Source: Ochromonas danica
Taxonomy: Eukaryota > Sar > Chrysophyceae > Chromulinales > Chromulinaceae
Length of the DNA: 64,000 bases
Reading direction: 5' to 3'
NCBI GenBank assembly: GCA_015146655.1
Contig: VKHL01000008.1
Span: 248,001-312,000 of the forward strand
Part shown: positions 27,251-36,255 of the stretch, piece after piece
Layout: each line of letters starts with the position of its first letter
How positions within the stretch are numbered: the stretch's first letter is position 1
The notes under the pieces: model-generated
Databases searched by the model: none
Seen by the model: only the letters and a program-made list of their open reading frames with translations
Told to the model about the DNA's origin: nothing
Translations under genes and position numbers: made by a program

Positions 27251-28719
27251 TCACACCATGGACTGAACAGTCTCTAGAAAGATACCACTTTGAGAATTGT
27301 TGATAGAAGATTCGTCAGAAAGCGCCCCAAGAAGTGGAGCGCAGGGACTTACAACATAAGCGTCAGCACTACCGTCTACCGCTTTATCAAGACTAATATT
27401 AACATCATCAGTCTCATAATAATCATGCAAAAAACTACTTAGAATTGAAGTTATGAACAAACATGAAACAGACACAAACAGACCCAACCACACGGCATAA
27501 ATTCCCTCAAGTCCGTGTTTACAAATGCTTGTTTCGAATACTTCATTGAATTGATTTTGAATTGGTGGACAAGTAGACTGCCCCAGAGCAACAGTCACCA
27601 CATTATCTATGGCGCGCAGGATAGGAAAGCAATCTTTGATGTATGGATTGTTTGGGCAAGCAGTATAAAGGCCTTTGAGACCAGATTGAAACTCCACAAC
27701 GAAGTTGTGAATGTCATCCAAAGAAGACTGTACTGGGTTGGAACCTTCGCAAGATGTATAATACACAGTAGTTTCCAAAATATCGTTTGGAACAAGCTTT
27801 TGTGTGTTCAATACTGGATTCATACAATAGTCTCCCAGCCCCATCTGAAGAACAGTTTAAGCATGAATGAAAGCGTTCACAACAAGCCAGATAGATGCAT
27901 GCAACTTACCACAATTATCATCTCAATAGCAGCAAGGACAAATCCACCCACCACTGCCACCTGAGAGAAAGTAACACCCACCTGTATAGTGGACTTGCTT
28001 CTTCTAAACTTCCCCAGAGCGCAGAAGACGATGCTGGCAAGTATGAGACTATACATTGTCCACACCGCACAGTTCTCATAGTGAGCACCCCAACGCTCCA
28101 AAATCCCTTTTCCGTCATCGCATCGATCAGGAATAGGCTCCACATAACTCATGAACTCATTAAGGCTGTGAAAATACTCTTCAAGGTATTTCTTCAAAGC
28201 CGGAGCATAAGGGCATGTGGCTTCAGCCATGTCCAGATTTAAAGCAACATCTATTCCATAGCCCTTCATATCATGGCCATCTTGGCTAAGATCATCAAAT
28301 ACACCACGAACATAGTCTAGGCCATGACGACCTGTATCGACCGCATTGGAAAGAGAAATGCCGCCGAAGACGAGCCCCTGGCTCACTACCATGGTCAGAG
28401 AGACAAAGAAGAGGAAAGCTCCGCCAATATAAGAGAACACAGAGGTAACAGCTTTGTGCTCAGTCATCGCAAGACTGTTCAAAGCCTTGGAGCGATCACT
28501 TCGACGCAGGAGGAAGAACTGGAAGGCCACGACAGCGACCAAACCCAGTACACCACAAAGAATTGGAAAGGGTAACAAAGACCTTGAGTAATCATTCCAA
28601 TAATTACCATATGATAAATCGAATTGGTTGCTGGCTTTTTTCAAATCGGGCCCTAGATGAAGGAGATGGTGACTCTGACGCACAATCCAACTGAGAGAAT
28701 AGGAATTTTCAACACTCAT
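27251..28719 (-). CDS. Tweety-family (TTYH-like) five-pass membrane protein
   Basis: Exons are 27910..28719 and 27251..27844, joined in phase 0 across a 65-nt intron, giving 467 residues. Hydrophobic segments fall at residues about 50-71, 95-115, 217-236, 248-270 and 384-408. That is the 2 + 2 + 1 layout of tweety homologues, with two large loops. The second loop carries the family pattern: DYCMNP, then a stretch ending DILETTVYYTSC, then NPVQSSL, with further cysteines, and a last membrane span introduced by CKHGLEGIYAVWLGLF. This closely parallels the CxNP...DILxYYxxC...NPFQ...ALEGL order I know from animal TTYH proteins. Family members are proposed volume- or calcium-regulated anion channels or lipid-handling proteins of the plasma membrane. 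The cytosolic tail is short. Family assignment is fairly secure; channel activity is not shown by sequence. Confidence 0.8.
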
Positions 28720-29144
28720 CGCAAAAGCTGTCTAAGGGCGACCTCTCGATCACAAGTGGATTCAATTGTGACATTGTGGCAGTGACAGTGACAGTCATTG
28801 CCTCCTTCCAGCACATCATCTGCGGCTGAGTTGACGACTTTAAGTGGAGAAGAATGAGGAGAATGGGGGCAGCACGGGCAGCAGCGGTTTCAGGTTTTTC
28901 CCTCCTGCCGTGTGTGTGCTCTGTGCTCTCTCTTGTCTTGCTGTTTGAACGGTCGACCCCCCCCCCTCCCCCCTCCTCTGGCATCCGGATTTGGAAAGTT
29001 TTCATATCAAGTTGTTCGGTGGAAGAGGTTGTATCTATCTTTATGACCCATTCATGGTACCAACGAGATTAGTCCAAGCAAAAAGCCTTCCGAAAAATCT
29101 TGTAAAATTTTATAGTTTCATTAAATAGAGCAATGGTAATCGCA
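28720..29144. other. 5' flank of the tweety-like gene with a C-rich tract
   Basis: This 425-bp region lies between the tweety-like start codon and the AAA ATPase stop codon, both minus-strand. CAGTGACA occurs twice back to back (28780-28793), which reads TGTCACTG toward the tweety-like gene. At 28957-28975 there is a run of ten C, a T and six C, which on the minus strand is a G-run tract able to form a quadruplex. No exon was identified. Confidence 0.5.
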
Positions 29145-32100
29145 TCATATGTACATTTGTAACTGCCCGGTCGACTGCTTCCGCTTTCCCTTGCGCCTCA
29201 CTTCGCCAAATTTCTCGTTCCATTCTTGAACTTTTGCCATTTCACGACCAGCTTCATCCACTGACGCCTTTAGCTTGCGCATTGCCACCTTGAAATCGGC
29301 CATTTGCACGGGGCGAAGAGGTGAATTGAGGGCATCCATTAGAGCTTCTTCGTTCCCCCCAGCCTCAAGAAGAGCTGCACGCTCATGTGCTACCCTCACA
29401 CAAGCTTCTCGACATACTTCCTTGATATCCGAGCCAGTGTATCCGTCAAGTAAGCCAGCCAGAGAGGTCGTATTAACATCTGCACTTAAAGGATTGTGAC
29501 GGAGGCTCACAGAGAGAATAGCCTGTCGGGTTGCAAAATCAGGAAGGTCTACAAGGATGCGCCGAGGTAAACGGCGCAGAACGGCTTCATCCAGGTCGAA
29601 TGGACGATTGGTAGAGGCAATCACAACAACTCGATCAGCGGTGGTACGTAATCCATCCCATTCCTACGCACATGAGAGCATCATAAGAAAAACAGAATAA
29701 GCACGTTGCTACTTTTTTCTATGCTAACCTGCATGAGGGTCGTCTTAACAGATGTCAATGTGCCATGTGATGATTCATCGCTATGTTCGCGACTCGAAAG
29801 AAGGCTGTCCACTTCGTCAAGAAAAACAACACAAGGGGCTAGCTTACGGGCCAAAGAGAAGACCGCGCGCGCATTTTTCTCCGATTCACCTAACCATTTG
29901 TTTTCAATGGTAGAAGCATCTATCGACAAGAATGCCGCGCCGCCCTCGGTGGCGACTGCCTTAGCAAGCATCGTCTTCCCTAATGAAAAAATTGAAGAAT
30001 ATCAATAAAAGAACCACAGGCCTCAAATCGAAAGGCGAGCTACCTGTTCCTGGAGGGCCAAAAAGCAGTAAACCTTTGACTGCCTCCGCAGCAATGCCAC
30101 GCTGATTGTAGAGCTTGGGATACTTCAGTGGATATGTGATACACTGTTGCAGCACTTCCTTTACTTCATCCAAACCACCAATTTGATCGTAAGTCACACC
30201 AAGATCTCCCGGAAGAACCAAATTGCTCAGAAGTGCTTTTTCATATTTATCTAAACCCAGTTTGGTCGCAAGTTCTTCACGTACGGCAGCCAAGTTGTTG
30301 GAGTCACTTCCTTGACCTTGTGTGGAGAGAGACAAGCGTGACAAAGTACCGGTGCCCGGAAGCACCTGTCCCAAGGCCAGATCCAAAGACCAATATTGTA
30401 ATTGTTTGGGGTCAGTGGTTTCGGAAGCACTCGAAGCAGCACCAGCAGCTATAGAAACGTGCGGGAGAAGATAAAAAGGGCTTGTATAGTGGCCCAATTG
30501 AAATCTCAAAGCAGTACTAATTACGTGCTGAACTTGATCGCGCGAGAGAACTTTAACCTTTAATATGTCGCGCAAGCTTTCCCACAAAGTTGTGCGCAGA
30601 GGAGGAAGCATCCATTTGAGCATCGTAGAAGACAAAAGCCTCTTGTTGAAGAGAAAGACGCGATGTTGATGTTCTTCCGTTACCACGGACTGCCATAACG
30701 CTCGATAATGTTGATCCCGAGGCATAGAAACACTTACATCAAACAATTGAGCCAATATCTTTTCTCCAAAGGGGCTGACCACTGGATCATTCGAAGGATT
30801 CGCTCCTCCTCTTGACTTGCTTCGATGATTTTGCTGTTGATCTCTTCGCTTCTTTGAGTTTTCAACAACGCGCTGAATAATCTTCCCTTGTGAAGGAGTA
30901 GTCCGCATAGAATTCATATTCTGGAGGAATGGGTGGGGGTGGTCTTTTAGAGGGTTATTACCTTGATTGAGCACGGCAACTTTAACGTGAACTGGTCCAC
31001 CACCAGCATTTCCTGGCTGGCCATTCATCATCCCTTGCAAATAATTTTGAGTGACTGTTTGCACCACTTGGTCCAAGAGAGCTCGAATGCGTGGGCCGTT
31101 TTCAGGATCAGCCATAAACTCAGCGATTTCCTCTTCGGACATTTCTGGGGGGAACATAGGGAAAGTAACGCCTTGAGGAGGGAAAGGAAAAGAAGGCATC
31201 AAATTGCTCAATCCCAGAGGCATCATACCATTCACAGAACTAAGATTTAACCTCTCCAGCACCTCACGAGGAGGTGGGACGTTGGGAGGTAGTGGCATGA
31301 GCGTGGCGGTTCCATTGTTGATACTGACTTGAAAACCCCTCACAGCCTGGATACCTTGAGGAGGAAAAGGGGGCATTGAATTCAATAGGTTGGACAGATT
31401 CGGAGGAAGTAGAGGAGTGGAAGAAGTACCAGGTGGCCCAGACAGGAGGCCGCTAGTGGTCGTGGTGACTGGTTGTTGAGCTGCTGGCTGAGCTGGTGCT
31501 GAAGATGGGCGAATAGCGGCAGGCCTTTCCACCTGAACTACAAATAATCGAGAATTAACTGCACGCAACTCTTGGTAAACCAGATCAGAAGCAGCATTCG
31601 AAGACAATATTGACGGGAGTGCGCCATCCACCACAACACACACACGCGAATTGTGCATGTCATTGATAGCGCCCAGCAAAGCTTTAACAAGATCAACTTT
31701 GGTCAAGGTCAAATGTGCCAAACGAGGACATTGCTGACATGCAGACAACATGTCATTCACCTTTCGATCAGTCAGCCATAAAGAGTGGGACTGTGTGGCC
31801 GCACATAGTGCTCTTATCATAATCTTGTGAACAACTGCATGAGATCCTTCTGAGTTAGATAGAGACGGAGTAGAGAGTTTTATTGCACGTCTTGGAGCCC
31901 ATGGTGAAGGCTCATTGGGAGCGAGAAAGAACTGCACGGGGCGTTGCGCCAACGCAGCATATCCTTCTAACGCCATAACAGTTGCAAGATCTAGCACCTG
32001 ATGATTAGTGGTGGTCAAAGGAGAAACAAACTGCTTGAGCAGTTGATTGTATAAGTAGGTTTTCTCCTCTCCCAGCTCAAGGGTGTGGTTGAGTTGACAT

Positions 32101-32693
32101 AGCGCCAAAACTTCGTCAATAGGGTCGGGAGGACTGATGAATGTCTTCAAGACTGCAGACATTTCTTTCATCTCCTCAGGAGTAAGGCTATTCTCAACAA
32201 TTTCATCTTCATCATCTTCATCGTCCACTGGACGGTCCAAATCTATCTCTTCAATATCATCGACAGTGTCATCCGGTGGGTCTCCATCATCTGAATTAGG
32301 TTCTCGTCGCGAGACATTAGACACCTCAGTATCCTCTTCTTCAAGATATTCATCATCAGTGATATCATCCAAAGTGCTGTCCATAACCTCCTTGACAATC
32401 TTGTCCAAGGCGGCAGAGGGTGAAGAGGAAGCAGAAGTTCCACTGTTGACCAACTCAGGAGCGCTTTTCTTGTTATGAGACTCACTAGACATCGCAGAGG
32501 GATCTTCATCATGCACAAATAGCAGTGTGGGAGAAGAAGACAGCAGTTCTCTTCCCTCTCCTTGTTGTCGTCCGTGGTCAACTCTCGTCAGGAACCAGCT
32601 CAATTCAGGACGACGAGGATTCCAATGCTTTCCCCAAGCAATACACCATAAGGATAATAGATAGTAGGTAGTCAACAAGTTGCGCTTCACCAT
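29145..32693 (-). CDS. Msp1/ATAD1-clade AAA ATPase with long N-terminal extension
   Basis: Exons are 30044..32693, 29729..29979 and 29145..29663 (introns of 64 and 65 nt), giving 1,139 residues. The splice restores Walker A exactly, GPPGTGKT at about residues 878-885. Walker B is CVVFLDEVDSLL, followed by STNRPFDLDEAVLRRLPRR, the RxPRR form typical of the Msp1/ATAD1 and spastin-like (meiotic) clade. A YDQIGGLDEVKEVLQQ linker precedes the domain. The first about 840 residues are unusual: a hydrophobic start (NLLTTYYLLSLWCIAWG), an acidic stretch with DDITDDEYLEEED, then a proline-rich region (MPPFPPQ, PPNVPPPRE). The start resembles a signal anchor or a mitochondrial sequence. Msp1-type enzymes extract mislocalised membrane proteins; this role is inferred from the ATPase domain only. 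Confidence 0.85.
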
Positions 32694-32916
32694 AGCATGC
32701 GTTGTTGATATTCTCTGTTTTTCTCAATCCAGACCGACAAGTTCTAAAGAAAGCGACACGCGGCTCACAGCCAACAGTAGAAACGCATTTGAAAAACCTG
32801 GAAAAGCTTGATTTATAATACAAGAAACGCGAAGTTTAGTCTGACTGACCGCTCGCACTGCCATGTCCCTCCGGTCCCGCTTCGTCTTCTCTATCATACG
32901 TTAATAACCTTGACGA
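32694..32916. promoter_or_regulatory. Divergent promoter between the AAA ATPase and SF3B5 genes
   Basis: These 223 bp separate the two start codons. The word CGCTCGCACTG occurs near 32853, and a similar CGCTCGCACTG lies near 55438 in front of another gene. No TATA box is obvious. The promoter role is inferred from position. Confidence 0.4.
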
Positions 32917-33264
32917 ATGGCTGCTGATCGTTATAATTTTAGTAAGAGTTGGGAGCATATTCAGAACAAATATGTTGGTACAGGCCATTCTGATATGACC
33001 AAGTTTGAATGGGCGCAGAATCAACACCGTGACACCATCACTTCTCATGTCGGACACTATGACATGCTGTCATACTTCGCCGTTGCTCAAAACGATGCTA
33101 TTGGAAGAGTTCGTTATCAATTGTTAGAGGTATAGTATCTGTTAACATTTTATTTCTCTTGGGGAACTTCGTCTTAGTGGTTGTTTTGATGGTGATCTCA
33201 GAAAATGCTGCAGCCTTGTGGTCCTCCTCCGCCTAAGGAAGATGAAGATGTAATGGATACATAG
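32917..33264 (+). CDS. SF3B5: Splicing factor 3B subunit 5 (SF3b10)
   Basis: Exons are 32917..33129 and 33202..33264, split by a 72-nt intron, giving 91 residues. The family pattern is nearly complete: NKYVGTGHSDMTKFEW, NQHRDT, GHYDMLSYFA, RVRYQLLE, and after the splice KMLQPCGPPPP. Human SF3B5 has 86 residues with the same order. It is a small core subunit of the SF3b complex of the U2 snRNP, which helps recognise the branch site. The second exon encodes only the MLQPCGPP tail, so annotation that ignores the intron would lose it. Confidence 0.96.
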
Positions 33265-33577
33265 CGTCTGTGATTTGTAGTATATATCCATGTTTTGCTG
33301 TATATTCACACTCTGTGCCTCCTTGACTGGCCTTTTGACTTTCGTAACATTCCGTTTCCTCAAGCACAAACAGCGTCGTGGATGAGAGAAGAGTGACTGA
33401 CCTTGTAGAAAATCGCTCCGACTTACTCCCGACTGCCGTGATTAGGCCTATTGAGAATAATTGTTTCCCGCCAAGATATTCGCAAAACAAATATATAGTT
33501 TTCGTGCGCAAAAGAGTTGGTTTAATGAAGTGGAACTTAGTTATCGTTGCACACATGAACAGTGAAAATGAATGGAT
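33265..33577. other. Convergent intergenic region between SF3B5 and GST
   Basis: These 313 bp hold the two 3' flanks. No canonical AATAAA in the expected place, no repeat and no further gene was seen. Confidence 0.4.
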
Positions 33578-34201
33578 TTAATCGATAGTAGTAGTAGGTT
33601 TAGTAGCTAGGCGTTCCTTAGCAGCAGCAACCTTCTCGAGTGCTCCAATGCGCTCCAAATAGGCTTTAGTGTTGGGGTAGGGGCTCAAGTCGATCTGCAG
33701 ATAGGCAGTCCATGTCAGACAGATGTATAAATAAGCATCTGCAATGGAGAACTTATTTCCTACAACGAACTCCTTCTGGCCAATCAGATTGGACTCGAGG
33801 AAAGAGAACTTCTTTGCTAACTTCTCACGAATGTACTTGTGGACCTCTTCGCTGGCAGGGTAGAATAGACCACCAATAGTTCCGTGGAACTCGGATGAGA
33901 TGTAAGACAAGGCAGCAATAACCTCATAGCGAGCGTTTGTGCCAAACTCAGGAGCAACGGTGCCAGGAGCCTGATCAGCAACCCATTGGAGAGTGGCAGC
34001 GTTCTCGTTGAGAACAGTACCATCATCGAGGACGATAGCGGGGACATTTCCCTTGGGGTTAATTGTGTAGAAGTCAGCACCAGAGGCAGTGGTGTGAGTC
34101 GCCAAAGCCACTTCTTCACAGTCTATTTTAACTCCAGCCACATAGGCAGAGATGAAAGAGGCAGCACCACAAGAAGTTGGGGTATAGTAAAGCTTTGGCA
34201 T
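33578..34201 (-). CDS. Beta-class-like glutathione S-transferase
   Basis: This is a single exon of 207 residues. The start MPKLYYTPTSC was chosen because it aligns with the beginning of the thioredoxin-like domain; the open frame upstream has no family match. The order matches bacterial GstA: LYYTP..C with Cys11 at the place of the catalytic Cys10 of E. coli GstA, NPKGNVPAIVLDDG (glutathione-binding cis-Pro loop), ENAATLQWVAD, and the C-terminal helical domain with NKFSIADAYLY and YPNTKAYLERI. Beta-class enzymes conjugate glutathione to electrophiles or use the cysteine for mixed disulfides. They are characteristic of bacteria, so this intronless eukaryotic copy may have been acquired by transfer. 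It sits convergent to SF3B5 and divergent to the kinase-like gene. Confidence 0.88.
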   Translation of the reverse strand: MPKLYYTPTSCGAASFISAYVAGVKIDCEEVALATHTTASGADFYTINPKGNVPAIVLDDGTVLNENAATLQWVADQAPGTVAPEFGTNARYEVIAALSYISSEFHGTIGGLFYPASEEVHKYIREKLAKKFSFLESNLIGQKEFVVGNKFSIADAYLYICLTWTAYLQIDLSPYPNTKAYLERIGALEKVAAAKERLATKPTTTID

Positions 34202-34994
34202 GTTGAAGGTTTTGAAAGGTTTGTTTGCGAGTGGACGACCCAAAGAAATGGATTCAATTGTGAGGATGAAGAAGAACTTCAACTCCCTTCGTTGCTGCTG
34301 GACGTGTTCTAGATTCGGAAGATGTGTGGGGTGGTCAAATCTGGTCAAATGCTGTCAAAATGGTTAAAACAGGTCAAAAGTTGTCAAAAGGAGCTAAAAG
34401 AGCCATTGCTTTCGATCCCTTGAGTACAGTACAATGAACATCCGCTCCTTTCTTCTGAGGTGGTTAGACTGTTGCGCACCCATTCGAAGTTGGTATTTTG
34501 ATTGATGCGGGTCGTGGCTTTTTTGTTGTCATGAGATTGATTAGCAGTTGAAATCGTATCATAACATCTGCCCTCAAAGTTAGCTCATCATCTTGTCTAA
34601 ATCTTGTTACTGTAACTTCCACAGAACCTTTCGACCACCACCACCACCCCTCACAAAGCACTCGAAGTCCAGCCAGCAGAGGAAGTAAGAACACAACAGT
34701 TGCCAGTCAAGTCCACTGTGGGGCACTACTGCAACGAGGAGGTGCTGCGGGGGTCACTTCGTCTGCCACTCTGTTGAGCGGGGAGTTGCACCAAGAGGCG
34801 CAGTGAGCACCGCAGTAGTTGCAGTCACACTCACACCGTTCTCTGTTCTCACAACCAAACCACCAAAGTCTGACTTCACACCTCCCCCTCCCCCTCCCCC
34901 ACACAGCCAGCAGCTCTTCACTCACTCAGTACTGCAGCAACACTCAACACAGTCAACCTGCACAGCAAGACACAGCGAGACACACTAGAAGAAC
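34202..34994. promoter_or_regulatory. Divergent 5' region of the GST and kinase-like genes
   Basis: These 793 bp hold both promoters. A periodic GGTCAAAA-like array (34331-34400) lies on the GST side. On the kinase side, ACAGAACCTTTCG near 34621 also appears in front of the cupin-like gene near 23399. A CCTCCCCCTCCCCCTCCCCC tract (34881-34900) is G-rich on the minus strand, with four G-runs. That pyrimidine tract is followed by ACACAG, so it could also be the 3' end of a leader intron. Nothing coding was recognised. Confidence 0.45.
34331..34400. repeat. Degenerate 10-nt periodic repeat, consensus nnGGTCAAAA
   Basis: Seven consecutive units read GTGGTCAAAT, CTGGTCAAAT, GCTGTCAAAA, TGGTTAAAAC, AGGTCAAAAG, TTGTCAAAAG and GAGCTAAAAG. 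The TCAAA core recurs at 10-nt steps (one step of 9), close to one helical turn. The array begins 130 bp upstream of the GST start codon. The units differ at several positions, so this is not a fresh microsatellite. Confidence 0.8.
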
Positions 34995-36038
34995 ATGCTG
35001 AACGACAACCCCATTCACGAACCAGATCACCAAGTGACGAAAGTTTCTACCAAGCGATCGGAACCTAAAATTACTCCTCCTACCTTACCCATGGCTGCTA
35101 CTTCCGGTACTTTAAATTTGAATGATTATAAAATTCTTAGCACTCTTGCTGAGAGCTTCGCCTCCAAGGTCTACAAAGTGAAGTTGGTCAAACCTCCCAA
35201 CACTCTTTTCGTTTTGAAAAAAATCAAGACCGAGACTCCTGAAAATGATGAGAGAGCGAAAAAGGAGTTGGAAATGTTCCAAAAGTTCCGCCATGCCCGC
35301 ATTGTAAACCTGGTTGACTTTTGCTCCGGCAGCTTCAATGGCGAGCAGGAGACAAACTTCCTGTTGACTTACTACCCTCAAAGTGTGCCTCAAATTATTT
35401 ACAGTGGTCAAGGTTATCCTAAATGCAGTTTTACTGACCGTAACGTTGTCGTGAAAATTCTCCGCCAGGTGGCTGAGGCTTTGACTTTCATCCACTCTCA
35501 AGGCTTCCGTCACGGTGATGTCCGTCCTGGCCACATCTTGCTCAACGAACATTATGATGCTTTCTTGACTGACTTTGAGAGCATTCAGCCCTTGGAGAAG
35601 GAGATCAAGCACTTGGACGACTTTACCTCTGTGACTGACCCCAAGTATGAGAAGGATCCTTACCGTGCTCCTGAGATCTACAGACCCAAAGTTGGCATCT
35701 ATATTGACGGCAAAGCTGATGTCTGGTCTTTCGGTTGTGTCATCTACTACTTGCTCTTCTCCAAGTCTCCTTTCAAGGACCCTGAGCATGGCGTTAATGT
35801 GGAGAACATTATCGCTGGAAAGTATGACGTTCCTGAGCACAACTGGCCGAATGTCTACATTGAGACCTTGACGAAGTGCCTCACGGTTCCCTTGGAGGAA
35901 CGCCTCACCTTCCCTGAGCTCAAGGAGCGCTTGGATTCTTGGCCCGCCCCTCCTGAAGTTGCTTTCGAGGCTCCTCTCCCTCCTGCCCCCACTCGGGAAG
36001 AACAGCAGCAGAAAGGAGGCAACTGCGTTATTAACTAA
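34995..36038 (+). CDS. STK16/NAK-like degenerate kinase with C-terminal CaaX-like motif
   Basis: A single exon encodes 347 residues. Kinase landmarks are present but altered. The glycine loop is replaced by LAESFASKVY. Lys75 (FVLKKIK) and Glu91 are present. The catalytic loop reads HGDVRPGHILL (173-183) instead of HRDLKPxNILL, so the metal-binding Asn is His. DFG reads DFE (193-195). YRAPEIYRP and KADVWSFGCVIYYLLF are intact. The layout of the C lobe matches STK16 of the NAK family. STK16 is lipid-anchored through its N terminus; here the protein instead ends GGNCVIN, a CaaX-like box (final Asn is uncommon). I infer a weak or dead kinase tethered to membranes. A second in-frame ATG (MAATSG) lies 96 bp downstream and may be the true start. 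AATAAA follows at 36146. Confidence 0.85.
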   Translation: MLNDNPIHEPDHQVTKVSTKRSEPKITPPTLPMAATSGTLNLNDYKILSTLAESFASKVYKVKLVKPPNTLFVLKKIKTETPENDERAKKELEMFQKFRHARIVNLVDFCSGSFNGEQETNFLLTYYPQSVPQIIYSGQGYPKCSFTDRNVVVKILRQVAEALTFIHSQGFRHGDVRPGHILLNEHYDAFLTDFESIQPLEKEIKHLDDFTSVTDPKYEKDPYRAPEIYRPKVGIYIDGKADVWSFGCVIYYLLFSKSPFKDPEHGVNVENIIAGKYDVPEHNWPNVYIETLTKCLTVPLEERLTFPELKERLDSWPAPPEVAFEAPLPPAPTREEQQQKGGNCVIN

Positions 36039-36145
36039 ATCAATTACAACACATCTATGTGTTGGAAGCTAGCCGCTGTTTTATGCTTTTTTGCTTCCTC
36101 TTCTTTATGATTGTCATTTTAATACATTCCTCTGTAAAAGTTATA

Positions 36146-36151
36146 AATAAA
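36146..36151 (+). other. Poly(A) signal of the kinase-like gene
   Basis: AATAAA lies 108 bp after the stop codon, within TTATAAATAAAACTC. It falls in the 217-bp convergent gap before the stop of the large acidic protein gene at 36256. Confidence 0.6.
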
Positions 36152-36255
36152 ACTCTAGCACTGTGACTAAAGCTAAAGCTAATTGCTTCACCAGGATATT
36201 ATTATGTACATTATAATCATACAAAGTCAAGTGCGAGTAGAGTGTTCAGACTGGA

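Noticed and set aside
35112-35840. A 242-codon minus-strand frame inside the kinase-like gene
   Set aside because: It is the antisense shadow of the kinase C lobe. It has no conserved features of its own.
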